Of a stretch of 64,000 bases of DNA, positions 29,883 to 40,087 are shown piece by piece (within the stretch, counting starts at the first letter, position 1; the number at the start of each line of letters is the position of its first letter). The stretch is from positions 1 to 64,000 of the forward strand of contig NZ_JANUCR010000005.1 in assembly GCF_024807655.1 (NCBI RefSeq). The letters are read 5' to 3'. The translations under genes were made by a program, and so were the position numbers. This DNA is from Methanococcus voltae (lineage in GTDB: Archaea; AGJL01; Methanococci; Methanococcales; Methanococcaceae). The notes under the pieces were generated by a model, which was given only the letters and a program-made list of their open reading frames with translations, did no database searches and was not told where the DNA came from.

Positions 29883-32201
29883 ATGATAGCAAGTAAAAAA
29901 ATCGTTCCCGATATAAAAATTATCAAAAAAAGTGGGGATAGTGAACAATTTGATATAAATAAGTTGGTAAAATCACTTTTAAACTCTGGAGTCGACTACT
30001 CTGACGTAGAACCGATACTTTCAAACTTATACGAAGATATAGACGAAGGAATGACCACCGAACAACTTAAAAAAAGTATTTATAACGTATTATACGAATA
30101 TGAAGAAGAACATGGAAAATCAAAATACTCTGAAAAATACCTTTATGACAATTGCCTAAAAATTAGAACCTCTGGAAAAGAATTTGAGGGATTTGATAAA
30201 AATAAGATAGCTGAGGCACTTATTAATGAAGCCAATGCAGATGAATCAGTTGCTTTAAAAATAGCAAATGAAGTAGAAAAAGAACTTAAAAAGATGAATG
30301 TAAAATACCTTACAGCACCTATGATAAGGGAAGTAGTAAATTACAAACTTATAGAGCACGGTCTTGAAGATATTAGGCACCAACACACAAGGTTGGGTAT
30401 TCCAGTATACGATATCGATAGATTAATTAATCACGGGTCAAAAGACAACGCTAACTTAATGCACAACCCTGAAAGTATACACAAATGGGTTGCTGATGAA
30501 ACAATGAAGGAATATGCGTTAATGAAAATATTCCCAAAACATATTGCAGATTTACATATGAAAGGAGATATTCACCTTCACGATTTGGAATATGCCGCTG
30601 TTAGAACCGTTTGCTGTCAACACGATTTAAGACCTTTCTTAATGCACGGTTTAAAAGTTGATGGTACTGGGAGACATACAAGTGTTTCAAAGCCTGCAAA
30701 AAATCCTGAAGTAGCTATACAACACGCTGCAAAAGTTTTAAGTGCTTCACAATGTGAAATGTCTGGCGGTCAGAGTATTGATGAATTTAACGTATGGTTA
30801 GCCCCATATATGAGAGGATTATCATACGAAGAAGTAAAACAACTTATGCAAATGTTTATTTACGAAATGAACCAGATATATGCGGCAAGAGGGGGGCAAG
30901 TTGTATTTAGTACGATAAACTTAGAATTAGAAGCTCCAGAATTTTTAAAAGATAAACCTGCAATCAAAAATGGTCAAATTGTAGGAACTTATGAAGAATA
31001 TGATGCAGAGATAAAAATAATTGCTGAAGCACTTACTGAAGTCTTAATGGGCGGGGATGCGTACGGAAAACCTTTCTTATTCCCTAATGTGATATTTAAA
31101 TTAAGAGAAAATGCTTTTAAAAATGAAAATTATGAATTATTATACAAAATTCATAGATTAAGTGCAAAATGGGGACTTCCTTACTTCATCAATATGACTG
31201 CTGATTATCAGGTTGGAAACACTAACGCTATGGGTTGTAGAACTCGTTTAAGTGGAGATTGGGGCAATAGTGTTGAAGAAGGTACCCTTAGAACTGGAAA
31301 TATGCAATGGTACACTTTAAACTTGCCAAGAATAGCATATGAAGCAAAAGGGGACGATACAAGACTCTTCGAATTATTAAATGAAAGATTACATTTAGTA
31401 CAGGATGCTTTATTAATAAAACATAGTATATCTGAAAAAAGATTATATGGCGACGATGAATCAAGAGCCGTATTGCCTTTCTTAACCCAAGAATTCGATG
31501 AAGACCAGTATTATAGATATGATAATACAACAAAAACTTTCGGATTTGTTGGTTTAAATGAATTATTAAAATATCATATGGGTGAAGAATTACACACTTC
31601 AAAAGATGCTGTTTCATTTGGTGAAAAAGTAATCGGACATATCAAAGGATATGCAGACGGCCTTAAAAAAGAAACTGGATTAAGATGGACAGTTACTCAG
31701 ACTCCTGCTGAGAGTACTGCTGGAAGATTTGCAAGATTGGACCATAAATACTACAAAGAACAGACTGAATCTGTTGTAAACGGTAATTTGGACGATATGG
31801 GTAGTATATATTACACTAACTCATCACACGTAAAAGTAAATTCAGATGTTACACTCGGTGAAAAAGTAAGTATCGAAGAAAAATTCCATCCATTATGTAA
31901 TGGGGGACATATCGGTCATTTCTGGAATGCAGAAGCTTACGCTGACCCTGATGTATTGATGACAATTACCAAAAAAATATGTGATTCAAATATCGGATTC
32001 TGGACCTATACTAAAAATTTAAGTATCTGTGAAGCTTGCAATAAAGCAATGACTGGTTTAAAAGACAATTGTAGTAATTGCGGTAGCGAAAGCGTAGAAA
32101 AATTCAGTAGAATTACAGGATACTTGCAAAACGTTTCAAATTGGAACAGTGCTAAACAAAAAGAATTATTAGATAGAAAAAGCAATCTACCAAGATTATA
32201 A
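29883..32201 (+). CDS. nrdD: Anaerobic ribonucleoside-triphosphate reductase
   Basis: This class III glycyl-radical enzyme makes dNTPs under anoxia. The 772-residue protein has an N-terminal ATP-cone (about 10-95) for allosteric control. The large barrel has RTVCCQHDLRPFL (active-site cysteine region), QCEMSGGQS and NAMGCRTRLSG. A C-terminal zinc site follows (CEACNKAM, NCSNCGS), then RITGYLQNVSNWN with the glycine-radical region. The activating enzyme NrdG is not adjacent. GGGTGATTGG precedes the ATG. No intein is present. Confidence 0.97.
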   Translation: MIASKKIVPDIKIIKKSGDSEQFDINKLVKSLLNSGVDYSDVEPILSNLYEDIDEGMTTEQLKKSIYNVLYEYEEEHGKSKYSEKYLYDNCLKIRTSGKEFEGFDKNKIAEALINEANADESVALKIANEVEKELKKMNVKYLTAPMIREVVNYKLIEHGLEDIRHQHTRLGIPVYDIDRLINHGSKDNANLMHNPESIHKWVADETMKEYALMKIFPKHIADLHMKGDIHLHDLEYAAVRTVCCQHDLRPFLMHGLKVDGTGRHTSVSKPAKNPEVAIQHAAKVLSASQCEMSGGQSIDEFNVWLAPYMRGLSYEEVKQLMQMFIYEMNQIYAARGGQVVFSTINLELEAPEFLKDKPAIKNGQIVGTYEEYDAEIKIIAEALTEVLMGGDAYGKPFLFPNVIFKLRENAFKNENYELLYKIHRLSAKWGLPYFINMTADYQVGNTNAMGCRTRLSGDWGNSVEEGTLRTGNMQWYTLNLPRIAYEAKGDDTRLFELLNERLHLVQDALLIKHSISEKRLYGDDESRAVLPFLTQEFDEDQYYRYDNTTKTFGFVGLNELLKYHMGEELHTSKDAVSFGEKVIGHIKGYADGLKKETGLRWTVTQTPAESTAGRFARLDHKYYKEQTESVVNGNLDDMGSIYYTNSSHVKVNSDVTLGEKVSIEEKFHPLCNGGHIGHFWNAEAYADPDVLMTITKKICDSNIGFWTYTKNLSICEACNKAMTGLKDNCSNCGSESVEKFSRITGYLQNVSNWNSAKQKELLDRKSNLPRL

Positions 32202-32387
32202 TCAATTATTTAATCATTAATTGATTTAAATACTCATTTCTTTTTTGTAATATATTAAATTATAAATTAACTCATTTTAAAAAACAGTTTAAAATATTAT
32301 ATATACTATTTAAACTAATACAATATTACACTATAAATTCAATTTACGAAAATTAAATAATTATTTATTCAAAATAAAAGGGATAAT

Positions 32388-33092
32388 ATGAAAGCAATTT
32401 GTGTATTAAGTGGCGGATTAGATTCTACAGTAGCATCATTGATTGCAAAACAAAAAGGATATGATATAACCTGCCTAACATTTAATTATGGACAACAAGC
32501 CCTAAAAAATGAAATAAGTGCATCTAAAAAAATAGCTGAAATATTGGGTGCCGAGCATAAAATAATTGATTTAAACTTTTTAAGCGAAATGTGTGAACTA
32601 AGCGAATGTGGTTTAAAAACAGGCGACATACCATCTATTTCAGAGGAAAATTTAGATAATAGGGTCGTTGCAGAACAGACTATGAAAAAAGTATGGGTAC
32701 CTGCAAGAAATTTAATAATGTTCTCGATAGCATCAGGACTTGCCGAAGCAATTTGTGCAGATTATGTATACTGTGGAATTAATGAAGAAGAAGCAAGTAC
32801 ATTCCCAGATAATACAATGGAATTTATGGATAGATTTAACAAATGCAATGAATATGGAACACTTAATAAAGTAAAATTAGAAGCTCCACTTTATAAAATG
32901 AATAAAGACGAAATTGTAAAAAAAGGAATTGAATTAGAGCAAAAATTAGGTTTAGAATTATTAAAATACAGTTATTCGTGTTATCACGAAAATCCGGAAT
33001 TTATTCATTGTGGAATTTGTGAAAGTTGTATGAGAAGAAAAAGAGCATTTAAATTAGCAAATACTGAAGATATTACCACATATAAAGAATAA
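32388..33092 (+). CDS. queC: 7-cyano-7-deazaguanine synthase QueC
   Basis: It converts 7-carboxy-7-deazaguanine to preQ0 with ATP and ammonia; in archaea preQ0 is exchanged into tRNA position 15 and becomes archaeosine. The 234-residue protein has the PP-loop SGGLDSTVA (8-16), VPARNLIM and a zinc-binding C-terminal CYHENPEFIHCGICESC. AAGGGATAAT precedes the ATG. Other archaeosine genes are not in the window. Confidence 0.96.
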   Translation: MKAICVLSGGLDSTVASLIAKQKGYDITCLTFNYGQQALKNEISASKKIAEILGAEHKIIDLNFLSEMCELSECGLKTGDIPSISEENLDNRVVAEQTMKKVWVPARNLIMFSIASGLAEAICADYVYCGINEEEASTFPDNTMEFMDRFNKCNEYGTLNKVKLEAPLYKMNKDEIVKKGIELEQKLGLELLKYSYSCYHENPEFIHCGICESCMRRKRAFKLANTEDITTYKE

Positions 33093-33205
33093 AAAAAATT
33101 AAAGAATAAAAAAATATTAAGATTAATATTAAATTTAAAAATAAAATAATAAAAATAATAATAAAAATAATAATAAAAATTGACGTACTAACTTAGTGTG
33201 ATACG

Positions 33206-34258
33206 ATGGATAAAATGATTACAATCCCAAGATATACAATTGTTGAAAATGGTGCAATTAACAAAATACCCGAATTGTTGGAAAAATTGAATTTAAAAAA
33301 TCCATTGGTAATTACGGGTAAAAGCACTCAAAAATACAATAAATTGGGATATGACTCTATTTATTATCATGAAGTAGAGTACGAAAGATTTAATAAATTA
33401 ACTGACGAAAATTTAAAATATGTTAAAAAATCATTTGGAGATTACGATTGTATTTTAGGAATTGGGGGAGGTAAATCTATTGATGTAGCTAAATACACAT
33501 CAAGTATTAGTAAAAAACCATTTATTAGCGTACCGACCACAGCTTCAAACGATGGTATTGCTTCACCAATTGTTTCATTAAGCGTTCCATCGTTTATGGC
33601 CGAACCCCCTATTGCAGTTGTTGGCGATATAGATATAATCAAAAAATCACCTAAAAAACTTTTAGCTTCAGGTATGGGGGATATAGTTTCAAACATTACC
33701 GCAGTTTTAGATTGGAAATTAGCACATATTGAAAATAATGAAAAATATAGCGAAAGTTCCGCCATATTTTCAAAAACAATTGCAGAAGAGCTTATGGAAT
33801 ATATGCAAACAACCAAAAATAAAGATAATTTAGCAGAATACCCTAAAAAAATAGTTAAAGCACTTATTGCAAGTGGAATGGCTATTGCAATTGCACATTC
33901 TTCGAGACCTGCTTCAGGTAGTGAACATTTGTTTTCACATTCTATTGATAAACTTAAAAATGAAGGCGTAATCGATAATAAATCACTACACGGCGAACAG
34001 TGTGGTGTAGGTACTATCATATTCTCAAAAGCATACGTAAATGAAAAAAGATTAAATAATAAAGTGTATGGTGAAATAGTAAAATCCTTAAAAATAGTTA
34101 AATCACCAATTGATATTTATGAATTGGGTTATGATGAAGACATAGCCGTTGAAGCGTTGTGTAATGCCCCCAAATTAAGAAAAAGATATACAATTTTAAG
34201 AAATGGATTAGATAAGAAAAAATCATTAGAATTATTGGAAAATTCACAAGTTATATAA
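33206..34258 (+). CDS. egsA: sn-Glycerol-1-phosphate dehydrogenase
   Basis: It reduces dihydroxyacetone phosphate to sn-glycerol-1-phosphate, the backbone with archaeal stereochemistry for membrane lipids. The 350-residue protein has the NAD(P) loop [34 protein letters not shown] (zinc-ligand Asp), [12 protein letters not shown] and LHGEQCGVG (zinc-ligand histidines). GTGATACG precedes the ATG. It follows queC by 113 bases on the same strand. Confidence 0.95.
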   Translation: MDKMITIPRYTIVENGAINKIPELLEKLNLKNPLVITGKSTQKYNKLGYDSIYYHEVEYERFNKLTDENLKYVKKSFGDYDCILGIGGGKSIDVAKYTSSISKKPFISVPTTASNDGIASPIVSLSVPSFMAEPPIAVVGDIDIIKKSPKKLLASGMGDIVSNITAVLDWKLAHIENNEKYSESSAIFSKTIAEELMEYMQTTKNKDNLAEYPKKIVKALIASGMAIAIAHSSRPASGSEHLFSHSIDKLKNEGVIDNKSLHGEQCGVGTIIFSKAYVNEKRLNNKVYGEIVKSLKIVKSPIDIYELGYDEDIAVEALCNAPKLRKRYTILRNGLDKKKSLELLENSQVI

Positions 34259-34356
34259 TTTAAAATATTTATTTTTAAATTTTTGAAAAAAATAAGGAAA
34301 ATAAAGAATAAAGAATAAAGAATAAAAAAATAAAATAAAATAAAATGATTATAAAT

Positions 34357-35640
34357 CTATTTTAAAGACTTAAATGCTTTATCCATTGCGTTCATAGTAT
34401 TTGTTAAATCTTCTTCTTTATGGGCAATAGATGTAAAACAGCACTCAAACTGAGAAGGTGCTATAAATACGCCATTATTCAATAAACCAAAGAAATATTT
34501 GTTAAATAATTCGGTATTACTTTCTTTTGCGATGTCGTAGTTTAAAACTTCATTTTTATTAAAGTAAACTTGGAATATTGATGCTATATTATACACTTTT
34601 GTTTCGATATTGTATTTATCGGATAAGTCCCTTAAGTGATTAGATAAAATTGTTGCTTTTTTAGTAGTTTCAGTGTAAAAGCTATCATTTAAACACTTTA
34701 AAGTTTCAATTCCTGCAGTTATAGATACAGGATTACCATTAAATGTACCTGCTTGATATATTGCACCATTTGGTGAAAAGTTTTCCATTAATTCCTTTTT
34801 ACCTGCAATTGCACCAATTGGAAAACCGCCACCTAAAATTTTACCTAAAGTCACCAAATCAGGGACTACACCAAAGTATTCCTGAGCTCCCCCTTTTGAC
34901 AACCTAAAACCAGTTATAACTTCATCAAATATTAATATTATATTATTTTCTTCAGTTATTTCTCTCAAAAATTTTAAATAGTCGTCATTTGGTAAAATAC
35001 ATCCTACATTACCCATTACTGGTTCAACTATAATACAGGCTATTTCATCTTTTTGTTCATATATAGTTTTTTCCATTAATTCCCTATTGTTAAATGGCAA
35101 TAATATAGTATTTTTCGTTGTATCAGCAGGAATTCCTGGAGAATTAGGAGAACCGTGTGTTAAAGCTCCACTACCACTTTTTACAAGTACATAATCATGT
35201 GCACCGTGATAAGCCCCGTCAAATTTAATTATTTTATTTTTACCCGTGATACCTCTTGCTAATCTAATTGCACTCATTGTAGCTTCAGTACCTGAATTAA
35301 CAAATCTAACCATTTCAGCACAAGGTATTCTATTAATTACTTCTTTTGCGAGTTCTATTTCCTTTTTAGCAGGTACTCCATACGCTGTACCCAAATCCAT
35401 TTGTTCTCTTACTTTATATAATACTTCTTGATTTGCGTGCCCTAAAACCATAGGTCCGTATGCTAAACAGTAATCTATATAGGTATTATCGTCTTCGTCT
35501 ATCAAATGGCATCCATTAGCACTTTTTACAAAAAAAGGATATGGTTTAAATGCCCTAACAGGACTGTTAACTCCTCCAACCAAACATTTTTTTGCTTCAT
35601 TGTATAATTTTTCCGATTTTTCTGTTTTTATTGTATACAT
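34357..35640 (-). CDS. hemL: Glutamate-1-semialdehyde 2,1-aminomutase
   Basis: This PLP enzyme converts glutamate-1-semialdehyde to 5-aminolevulinate, the second step of the C5 tetrapyrrole route. The 427-residue protein shows [27 protein letters not shown], the [12 protein letters not shown]-aspartate and the PLP lysine in [23 protein letters not shown] precedes the ATG. hemA, the preceding step, lies at 61971-63191, so the two are not an operon here. Confidence 0.97.
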   Translation of the reverse strand: MYTIKTEKSEKLYNEAKKCLVGGVNSPVRAFKPYPFFVKSANGCHLIDEDDNTYIDYCLAYGPMVLGHANQEVLYKVREQMDLGTAYGVPAKKEIELAKEVINRIPCAEMVRFVNSGTEATMSAIRLARGITGKNKIIKFDGAYHGAHDYVLVKSGSGALTHGSPNSPGIPADTTKNTILLPFNNRELMEKTIYEQKDEIACIIVEPVMGNVGCILPNDDYLKFLREITEENNIILIFDEVITGFRLSKGGAQEYFGVVPDLVTLGKILGGGFPIGAIAGKKELMENFSPNGAIYQAGTFNGNPVSITAGIETLKCLNDSFYTETTKKATILSNHLRDLSDKYNIETKVYNIASIFQVYFNKNEVLNYDIAKESNTELFNKYFFGLLNNGVFIAPSQFECCFTSIAHKEEDLTNTMNAMDKAFKSLK

Positions 35641-35874
35641 TATTGCACCAACACGATTTAATATAATTTATAGAATAATTTTTTAAATTAATACTTTATT
35701 TTAAAACTTATGGAATATATAGTATTTACGATTTATGTGCTAAAAAAATGGAAATTAATACGAAAATTACCATTATTAACAAAGAATAAAAAAATAAGAT
35801 ATAAGAATAAAAAAATAAAAAAAATAAAAAAGAAGTAATAATTAATAATTAATAAATAATTAAAATATGATAAG

Positions 35875-36150
35875 TTAGAAAACTTTATTATATGCTAAAA
35901 CCCAAAATACAATCGCTATAAAGAAATATATTGGCAATCCCCCGCCTAACCATTGTTTTTGAGTCATACTCTTACTACCAAATACTTTGGATGTAAGATG
36001 TCCCGAAATTATGAAACCTACGAACAAAAATAAAAATGCCGCTATTCCACTTAAAAAGCCCAATCCCATTGTATATATATAATTAGCCAAATAACCAAAT
36101 GCAATTCCAAAAATTGCGTTTATAATAGCTACTTTTACGTCAAAAGACAT
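35875..36150 (-). CDS. Small three-helix membrane protein, archaeal EMC6-like candidate
   Basis: The 91-residue hydrophobic protein has helices at about 7-27, 31-52 and 70-88 and a polar hinge SKVFGSKSMTQKQW. Size and helix pattern recall the archaeal DUF5379-type proteins that have been compared with EMC6 of the membrane insertase complex; this is inference from memory, not a sequence match. GGTGATATC is placed exactly as for well-supported genes, so it is expressed as a protein. It may be co-transcribed with the 80-residue gene 72 bases downstream. Confidence 0.6.
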   Translation of the reverse strand: MSFDVKVAIINAIFGIAFGYLANYIYTMGLGFLSGIAAFLFLFVGFIISGHLTSKVFGSKSMTQKQWLGGGLPIYFFIAIVFWVLAYNKVF

Positions 36151-36222
36151 GATATCACCGTATTATAATATTGTCAGTACATAGTATTTCGTTAGTATGT
36201 TGTCCATTTTATTTTTTATTTT

Positions 36223-36465
36223 TTATTTTTTGTATATCTCGTTAATTTCAAAAACTTTAAGATACTCTTTTGGTCGTTTACTTTCTGAATAAGTATAATT
36301 ATCCAATATAATTACTTCGTCATTTGCATAATAGTTATCACCTTCGAAAAGTAAAACATCGCCCTTTTGAAGTAAAAATGCAAATTTTCGCTTTATATTA
36401 TATGCACCTTTGTCAACCAATATTTCATAACTTTTTAAAGAAAGTTTAATTTCAGAATAATCCAT
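36223..36465 (-). CDS. Hypothetical small protein, possible ASCH/PUA-like fold
   Basis: The 80-residue protein is predicted soluble and rich in beta strands, with no membrane helix or cysteine. LQKGDVLLFEGDN followed by DEVIILDNYTY resembles the strand-turn pattern of ASCH/PUA-like domains, which bind RNA or modified nucleotides. The likeness is weak and I do not recognise the family. CAGGGAAATT precedes the ATG. It follows the small membrane protein gene on the same strand. Confidence 0.55.
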   Translation of the reverse strand: MDYSEIKLSLKSYEILVDKGAYNIKRKFAFLLQKGDVLLFEGDNYYANDEVIILDNYTYSESKRPKEYLKVFEINEIYKK

Positions 36466-36733
36466 AATTTCCCTGATTTTACATTACTTTATTTTAATGT
36501 AATTAAATTATAAAAATTAATTAGCGAATATAGTATAAAAATCATTTGAATTATTTTACTAATAATTTATAGTTTATGATATAATATATTAATTTATTGA
36601 ATATAATATAAAAATAATAGAATAGAAAAATAAAAATAAAATAATAATATAAAAATGAAAATATGAAATATGAAATACACAAGATTTCATATTATCGGTT
36701 AATTAACCTATTTATTAATTAAGTAATTAATAT

Positions 36734-38215
36734 TTAATTATTTGAAACTTGTTCATACTCTTCTATCATATCGTCAGATGGCTTTTCAACCAAACTAATC
36801 AATACAATGAAGATTGAAGCTATTATAAATGCCGGTACAATTTCATATAAATCGAATATTCCGCCAGATACGCCAAACATACTGCTGTTTTTCCAAAGTA
36901 TTACTGTAAGACCACCTGCGAGCATACCTGCAATTGCCCCACCTTTTGTGGTTTTCTTCCAAAATAAGGAAAACAAAACCAAAGGACCGAAAGTAGCTCC
37001 AAATCCTGCCCAAGCATAAGATACTAAATCTAAAACCTTATTGTTAATATCCAAAGCCATTGCATAAGCCATTAAAGCAACCAATATTACTGAAAACCTA
37101 CTGACCCATAATAATTCTTTTTCAGATGCCTCTTTCCTTACAAGTGCATACATATCCTCAGTAAGTGCTGAAGCAGTAACTAACATCTGAGAGTCTACAG
37201 TACTCATAATTGCGGCCAAAACTGCGGCCAATAATACTCCCGCAATTAAACTTGGGAATAATCCATCAATTAAAACCATAAATACACTTTCAGGGTCTGA
37301 CAAAGGTTGACCTTGGAAAGCTACAGCCCCCACCATACCAACCAATACCGCCATTGCAAGACTTATAACTACCCAAGTAGTAGCGATACGTCTCGCTTTT
37401 GGTATTTTATCTTCGGAACTAATGGCCATAAACCTTACAAGTATATGAGGTTGTCCGAAATAACCTAAACCCCAAGCTAACGAAGATATAACCGCAAGTA
37501 ATGCTAATGGTTGACCTGTTAAATCCGTGAATGGATTAACAAATTCAGGACTTATTTCGTTAAATCCTGCCATTACTGCGTCAGTACCTCCAATATTCAT
37601 TATTGCAGCTAATGGAACTATAATAATTGCAAGTACCATTATTAAACCTTGTAAAAAGTCGGTCCAACAAACTGCCAAGAATCCGCCTAAGAATGTATAT
37701 GATATAATTACAAGTGCCCCTATTGTCAAGGCAAGAGTATAATCCAAACCAAAAACAGTCCCGAACAATTTTCCACCAGCTACAAGACCGGATGAGGTAT
37801 ATATCATAAAGAAAATTAAGATAAACACTGCAGAAATAATTCTAAGTATTTTAGAATTATCTCTAAATCTATTTTCAAAGTAAACTGGTAATGTAATGGA
37901 ATCTTTTGCAACTTCAGTATATCGCCTAAGTTTACGGGCAACAAACTTCCAATTAAGATAAGTACCCACTGCAAGACCCAAAGCAATCCACATTGCTTCC
38001 ATACCTGCCAAGTATGCAAAACCAGGTAAGCCCATTAAAAGCCAACCGCTCATATCCGAAGCTTGAGAACTTAAAGCAGTTACCCAACTGTTAAGTTTCC
38101 TACCCCCTAATATATAATCGCTTAAATTCTCGTTTTTTCTATAGTAATGAACGCCTATTCCAAGCATTACTATTAGATATATCACGAAAACCAAAATAAT
38201 TTCTAAGTTTTTCAT
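36734..38215 (-). CDS. putP: Sodium/solute symporter, PutP (proline) type
   Basis: This member of the SSS family takes up proline or a related solute with sodium. The 493-residue protein has about 13 membrane helices, with family motifs LNSWVTALSSQASDMSGWLLMGLPG near the N-terminus, GFLAVCWTDFLQG and ILAAVLAAIMSTVDSQ (shown in part). The ASDMSGW stretch matches the Na+-site region of PutP. Proline is the best guess, while other amino acids or osmolytes are possible. GGTG is seen a few bases before the ATG on the minus strand. Confidence 0.9.
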   Translation of the reverse strand: MKNLEIILVFVIYLIVMLGIGVHYYRKNENLSDYILGGRKLNSWVTALSSQASDMSGWLLMGLPGFAYLAGMEAMWIALGLAVGTYLNWKFVARKLRRYTEVAKDSITLPVYFENRFRDNSKILRIISAVFILIFFMIYTSSGLVAGGKLFGTVFGLDYTLALTIGALVIISYTFLGGFLAVCWTDFLQGLIMVLAIIIVPLAAIMNIGGTDAVMAGFNEISPEFVNPFTDLTGQPLALLAVISSLAWGLGYFGQPHILVRFMAISSEDKIPKARRIATTWVVISLAMAVLVGMVGAVAFQGQPLSDPESVFMVLIDGLFPSLIAGVLLAAVLAAIMSTVDSQMLVTASALTEDMYALVRKEASEKELLWVSRFSVILVALMAYAMALDINNKVLDLVSYAWAGFGATFGPLVLFSLFWKKTTKGGAIAGMLAGGLTVILWKNSSMFGVSGGIFDLYEIVPAFIIASIFIVLISLVEKPSDDMIEEYEQVSNN

Positions 38216-38377
38216 AAAAATACACCAATTTAGAAATATCTACATATATGAATATTTTTGTAGAATATTTTATAAAATATAAGTTTAACAATATTTCTAT
38301 ATTAAATACTATTTTAATCATATATATTTGGTTTTATATGATTTATATAAGTAATTATTCGATTTTTACTTAAAAAA

Positions 38378-38450
38378 AGGTAATAATCGCAAAGATTTAA
38401 GAAACTATTGTATTATTGCCTTATTACTATATTGGTAAATAATAAAAGGC
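38378..38450 (-). promoter_or_regulatory. Two mutually exclusive hairpins upstream of putP
   Basis: AGGTAATAAT (38378-38387) pairs with ATTATTGCCT (38412-38421), with one G-T pair. GCC+TTATTA (38418-38426) also pairs with TAATAA (38440-38445) and GGC (38448-38450). The segment ATTATTGCCT can enter only one of the two. It is 160-235 bases before putP. A regulatory leader is possible, but A/T-rich pairing is cheap here. Confidence 0.3.
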
Positions 38451-38593
38451 GTTTGATTATTACTTGCAAATTAATACAATTTATACTTATCAAACTATTC
38501 AATATATTTATTAATGTTTTTTATAATTTTCTGTTTAATTTGGAGTCAAATTTAAAATAATGAAGTGTAAAACAGGATAAATAGTATAGTCAT

Positions 38594-38647
38594 ATAAGAA
38601 TTATAAGAATTATAAGAATTATAAGAATTATAAGAATTATAAGAAAT
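38594..38647. repeat. Tandem repeat ATAAGAATT, 9-bp unit x6
   Basis: Five exact and one imperfect copy (extra A in place of T) run head to tail, about 55 bases past the ppaC stop codon. A slippage-prone simple repeat. Confidence 0.9.
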
Positions 38648-38700
38648 TATTTAAAAAATAAAAGAAAAAAATGGATATATATTAGGTAATTATTAGGTAA

Positions 38701-39624
38701 TTATTTATTGTAATATTTCTCTAAAGGTGGAATAACTTGTTTTTTTCTTGACATTAAACCATCTATGAAAATACTTTTTTCAGATAATTTTACATTGAAA
38801 GAAGTTTCAAATGCTTCTTTATTACCGCAAACTAAAACTTCACTACCTTCCTTCATTATATCTGTTATTAGGAATAATATTAAATCATAATCGCCTGAAT
38901 TAACTCTTTTTTGAATTAAATCGTATATTTCTTCTTTTTTAGATTCAACTTCTGAAGCATCAATAACCTCAGCTTGTCCAACACCAACTTTTTTACTGTT
39001 TAAACTAAATTCTTTATAATCGATATCTAAAATTTCAGATGGTTCCATACTTCCAACGGTAGATTTAGCTTTTAACATTTCAATACCGTACGCATACATA
39101 TCTTTAATGTTTGCTATCTCTGCAAGTTTTTTAGCTAATTCTTTATCCAATTCAGTTGTTGTAGGAGATTTAAATAACAAAGTGTCAGATAAAATTGCAG
39201 ATAATAAAACTCCTGCAATGTCTGCTTTTAATTCTTTATTTTTTGCACCGATGTAATCTAAGCTATTTCTAAAGTATAATTCAGCAATTACTGATGCTGT
39301 TGAACCAATTGGTTTTGAAACATAAATTATTGGCTCAGAAGTGGAAATTCCAACCTTATGGTGGTCAATAATACCCAATAATTTACCATCTTCTAAATCA
39401 TCGAGTGATTGAGACCTTTCAGCGTGGTCAACCAAATAAAGTTGTTTTCCTTTTGCAGAAGTTATTGTTTCCGGCTCCATTAAACCAAATCTTTTTAATA
39501 TAAACTCTGTTTCTGGATTAATGTCTCCCTGTTTTGCAGGCATCCCATCTAAAAAGTAAGCAAGTGCTATTGCTGAACAAACACTGTCAGTGTCTGGATT
39601 CTTATGTCCTACTGTATATATCAT
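38701..39624 (-). CDS. ppaC: Manganese-dependent inorganic pyrophosphatase
   Basis: This family II pyrophosphatase of the DHH superfamily drives biosynthesis by hydrolysing PPi. The 307-residue protein has GHKNPDTDSVCSA (H7, D11, D13 as metal ligands), the DHH motif in GIIDHHKVG, AILSDTLLFKSPT, and the C-terminal DHHA2 domain with the substrate-binding GLMSRKKQVIPPL. No CBS regulatory insert is present. GGTGAAATT precedes the ATG. Confidence 0.96.
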   Translation of the reverse strand: MIYTVGHKNPDTDSVCSAIALAYFLDGMPAKQGDINPETEFILKRFGLMEPETITSAKGKQLYLVDHAERSQSLDDLEDGKLLGIIDHHKVGISTSEPIIYVSKPIGSTASVIAELYFRNSLDYIGAKNKELKADIAGVLLSAILSDTLLFKSPTTTELDKELAKKLAEIANIKDMYAYGIEMLKAKSTVGSMEPSEILDIDYKEFSLNSKKVGVGQAEVIDASEVESKKEEIYDLIQKRVNSGDYDLILFLITDIMKEGSEVLVCGNKEAFETSFNVKLSEKSIFIDGLMSRKKQVIPPLEKYYNK

Positions 39625-39856
39625 AATTTCACCATTTAATATAATATTGAATATATATTTATTTTTATTATATATAATTAATATAATTATGTTTAATTCA
39701 TTGTATGTAGCTAATATATGAGTTTAACGATAATCATAGATTAATTACCCGAAAATTAATAAAAAAAGAATATTAAATAAAATTAAACTAATTTATAAAA
39801 ATAAGTGGGTATTGGCATATATAAGTATATATAACAGTTTAGATTATGTAATACAT

Positions 39857-40087
39857 AGCTTCAATAAACCGACCTACATGGAGCCTATGGATGACCTCGC
39901 AATGATAGAGGGTTCGAATTTGAAGCAATATTATCGTATAAACCAACTTTTGGGCGAGTTATGAGAGTTTGCGTTGGCTTGCAATGACCATAATACAGCA
40001 AAAGTTAGTAAACTGGTCTCGACATTTAGGGTTAGCCAATTGACATGGTATATTCCAAGTATGAAATTTGGTGTTGATGTCGAGATA
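39857..40087 (+). ncRNA. Candidate structured RNA of unknown type
   Basis: G and C are clearly more frequent here than in the flanking spacer, which in A+T-rich methanogens marks structured RNA. Three local stems are perfect. GCTTCAA (39858-39864) pairs with TTGAAGC (39920-39926). CCAAC (39943-39947) pairs with GTTGG (39973-39977). TCTCGACAT (40017-40025) pairs with ATGTCGAGA (40077-40085), enclosing CCAA/TTGG and TGG-TATATT-CCA. GCAATGA recurs at 39899 and 39981. It lacks the conserved cores of RNase P RNA and SRP RNA and is not a tRNA. Strand is assumed from the downstream gene. A decayed gene is an alternative. Confidence 0.4.

Larger units (their letters stand above)
38216..38700. other. 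Intergenic between ppaC and putP with structured repeats
   Basis: 485 bases. Both flanking genes are on the minus strand, so it holds the ppaC terminator and putP promoter. Contents: the 9-bp tandem repeat (38594-38647) and overlapping hairpins (38378-38450). The stretch 38460-38590 is plain A+T-rich DNA. Confidence 0.55.

Noticed and set aside
38594-38647. CRISPR array
   Set aside because: The 9-bp units are contiguous with no spacers, and no cas gene is in the window.
39858-39926. tRNA or tRNA remnant (GGGTTCGAAT and a 7-bp end stem)
   Set aside because: The T-stem partner is missing, there is no D arm or anticodon arm of proper length, and the match is limited to ten bases.
39878-40042. 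Short frame with internal TGA as a selenoprotein or decayed gene
   Set aside because: Only about 28 codons before the TGA, no ribosome-binding site, no recognisable product. Structured RNA explains the composition better, though decay is not excluded.
39857-40087. RNase P RNA or SRP RNA
   Set aside because: The universally conserved RNase P core (GAGGAAAGTC-like) and the SRP helix-8 GGAAGGGAGCAG-like core are absent on both strands.
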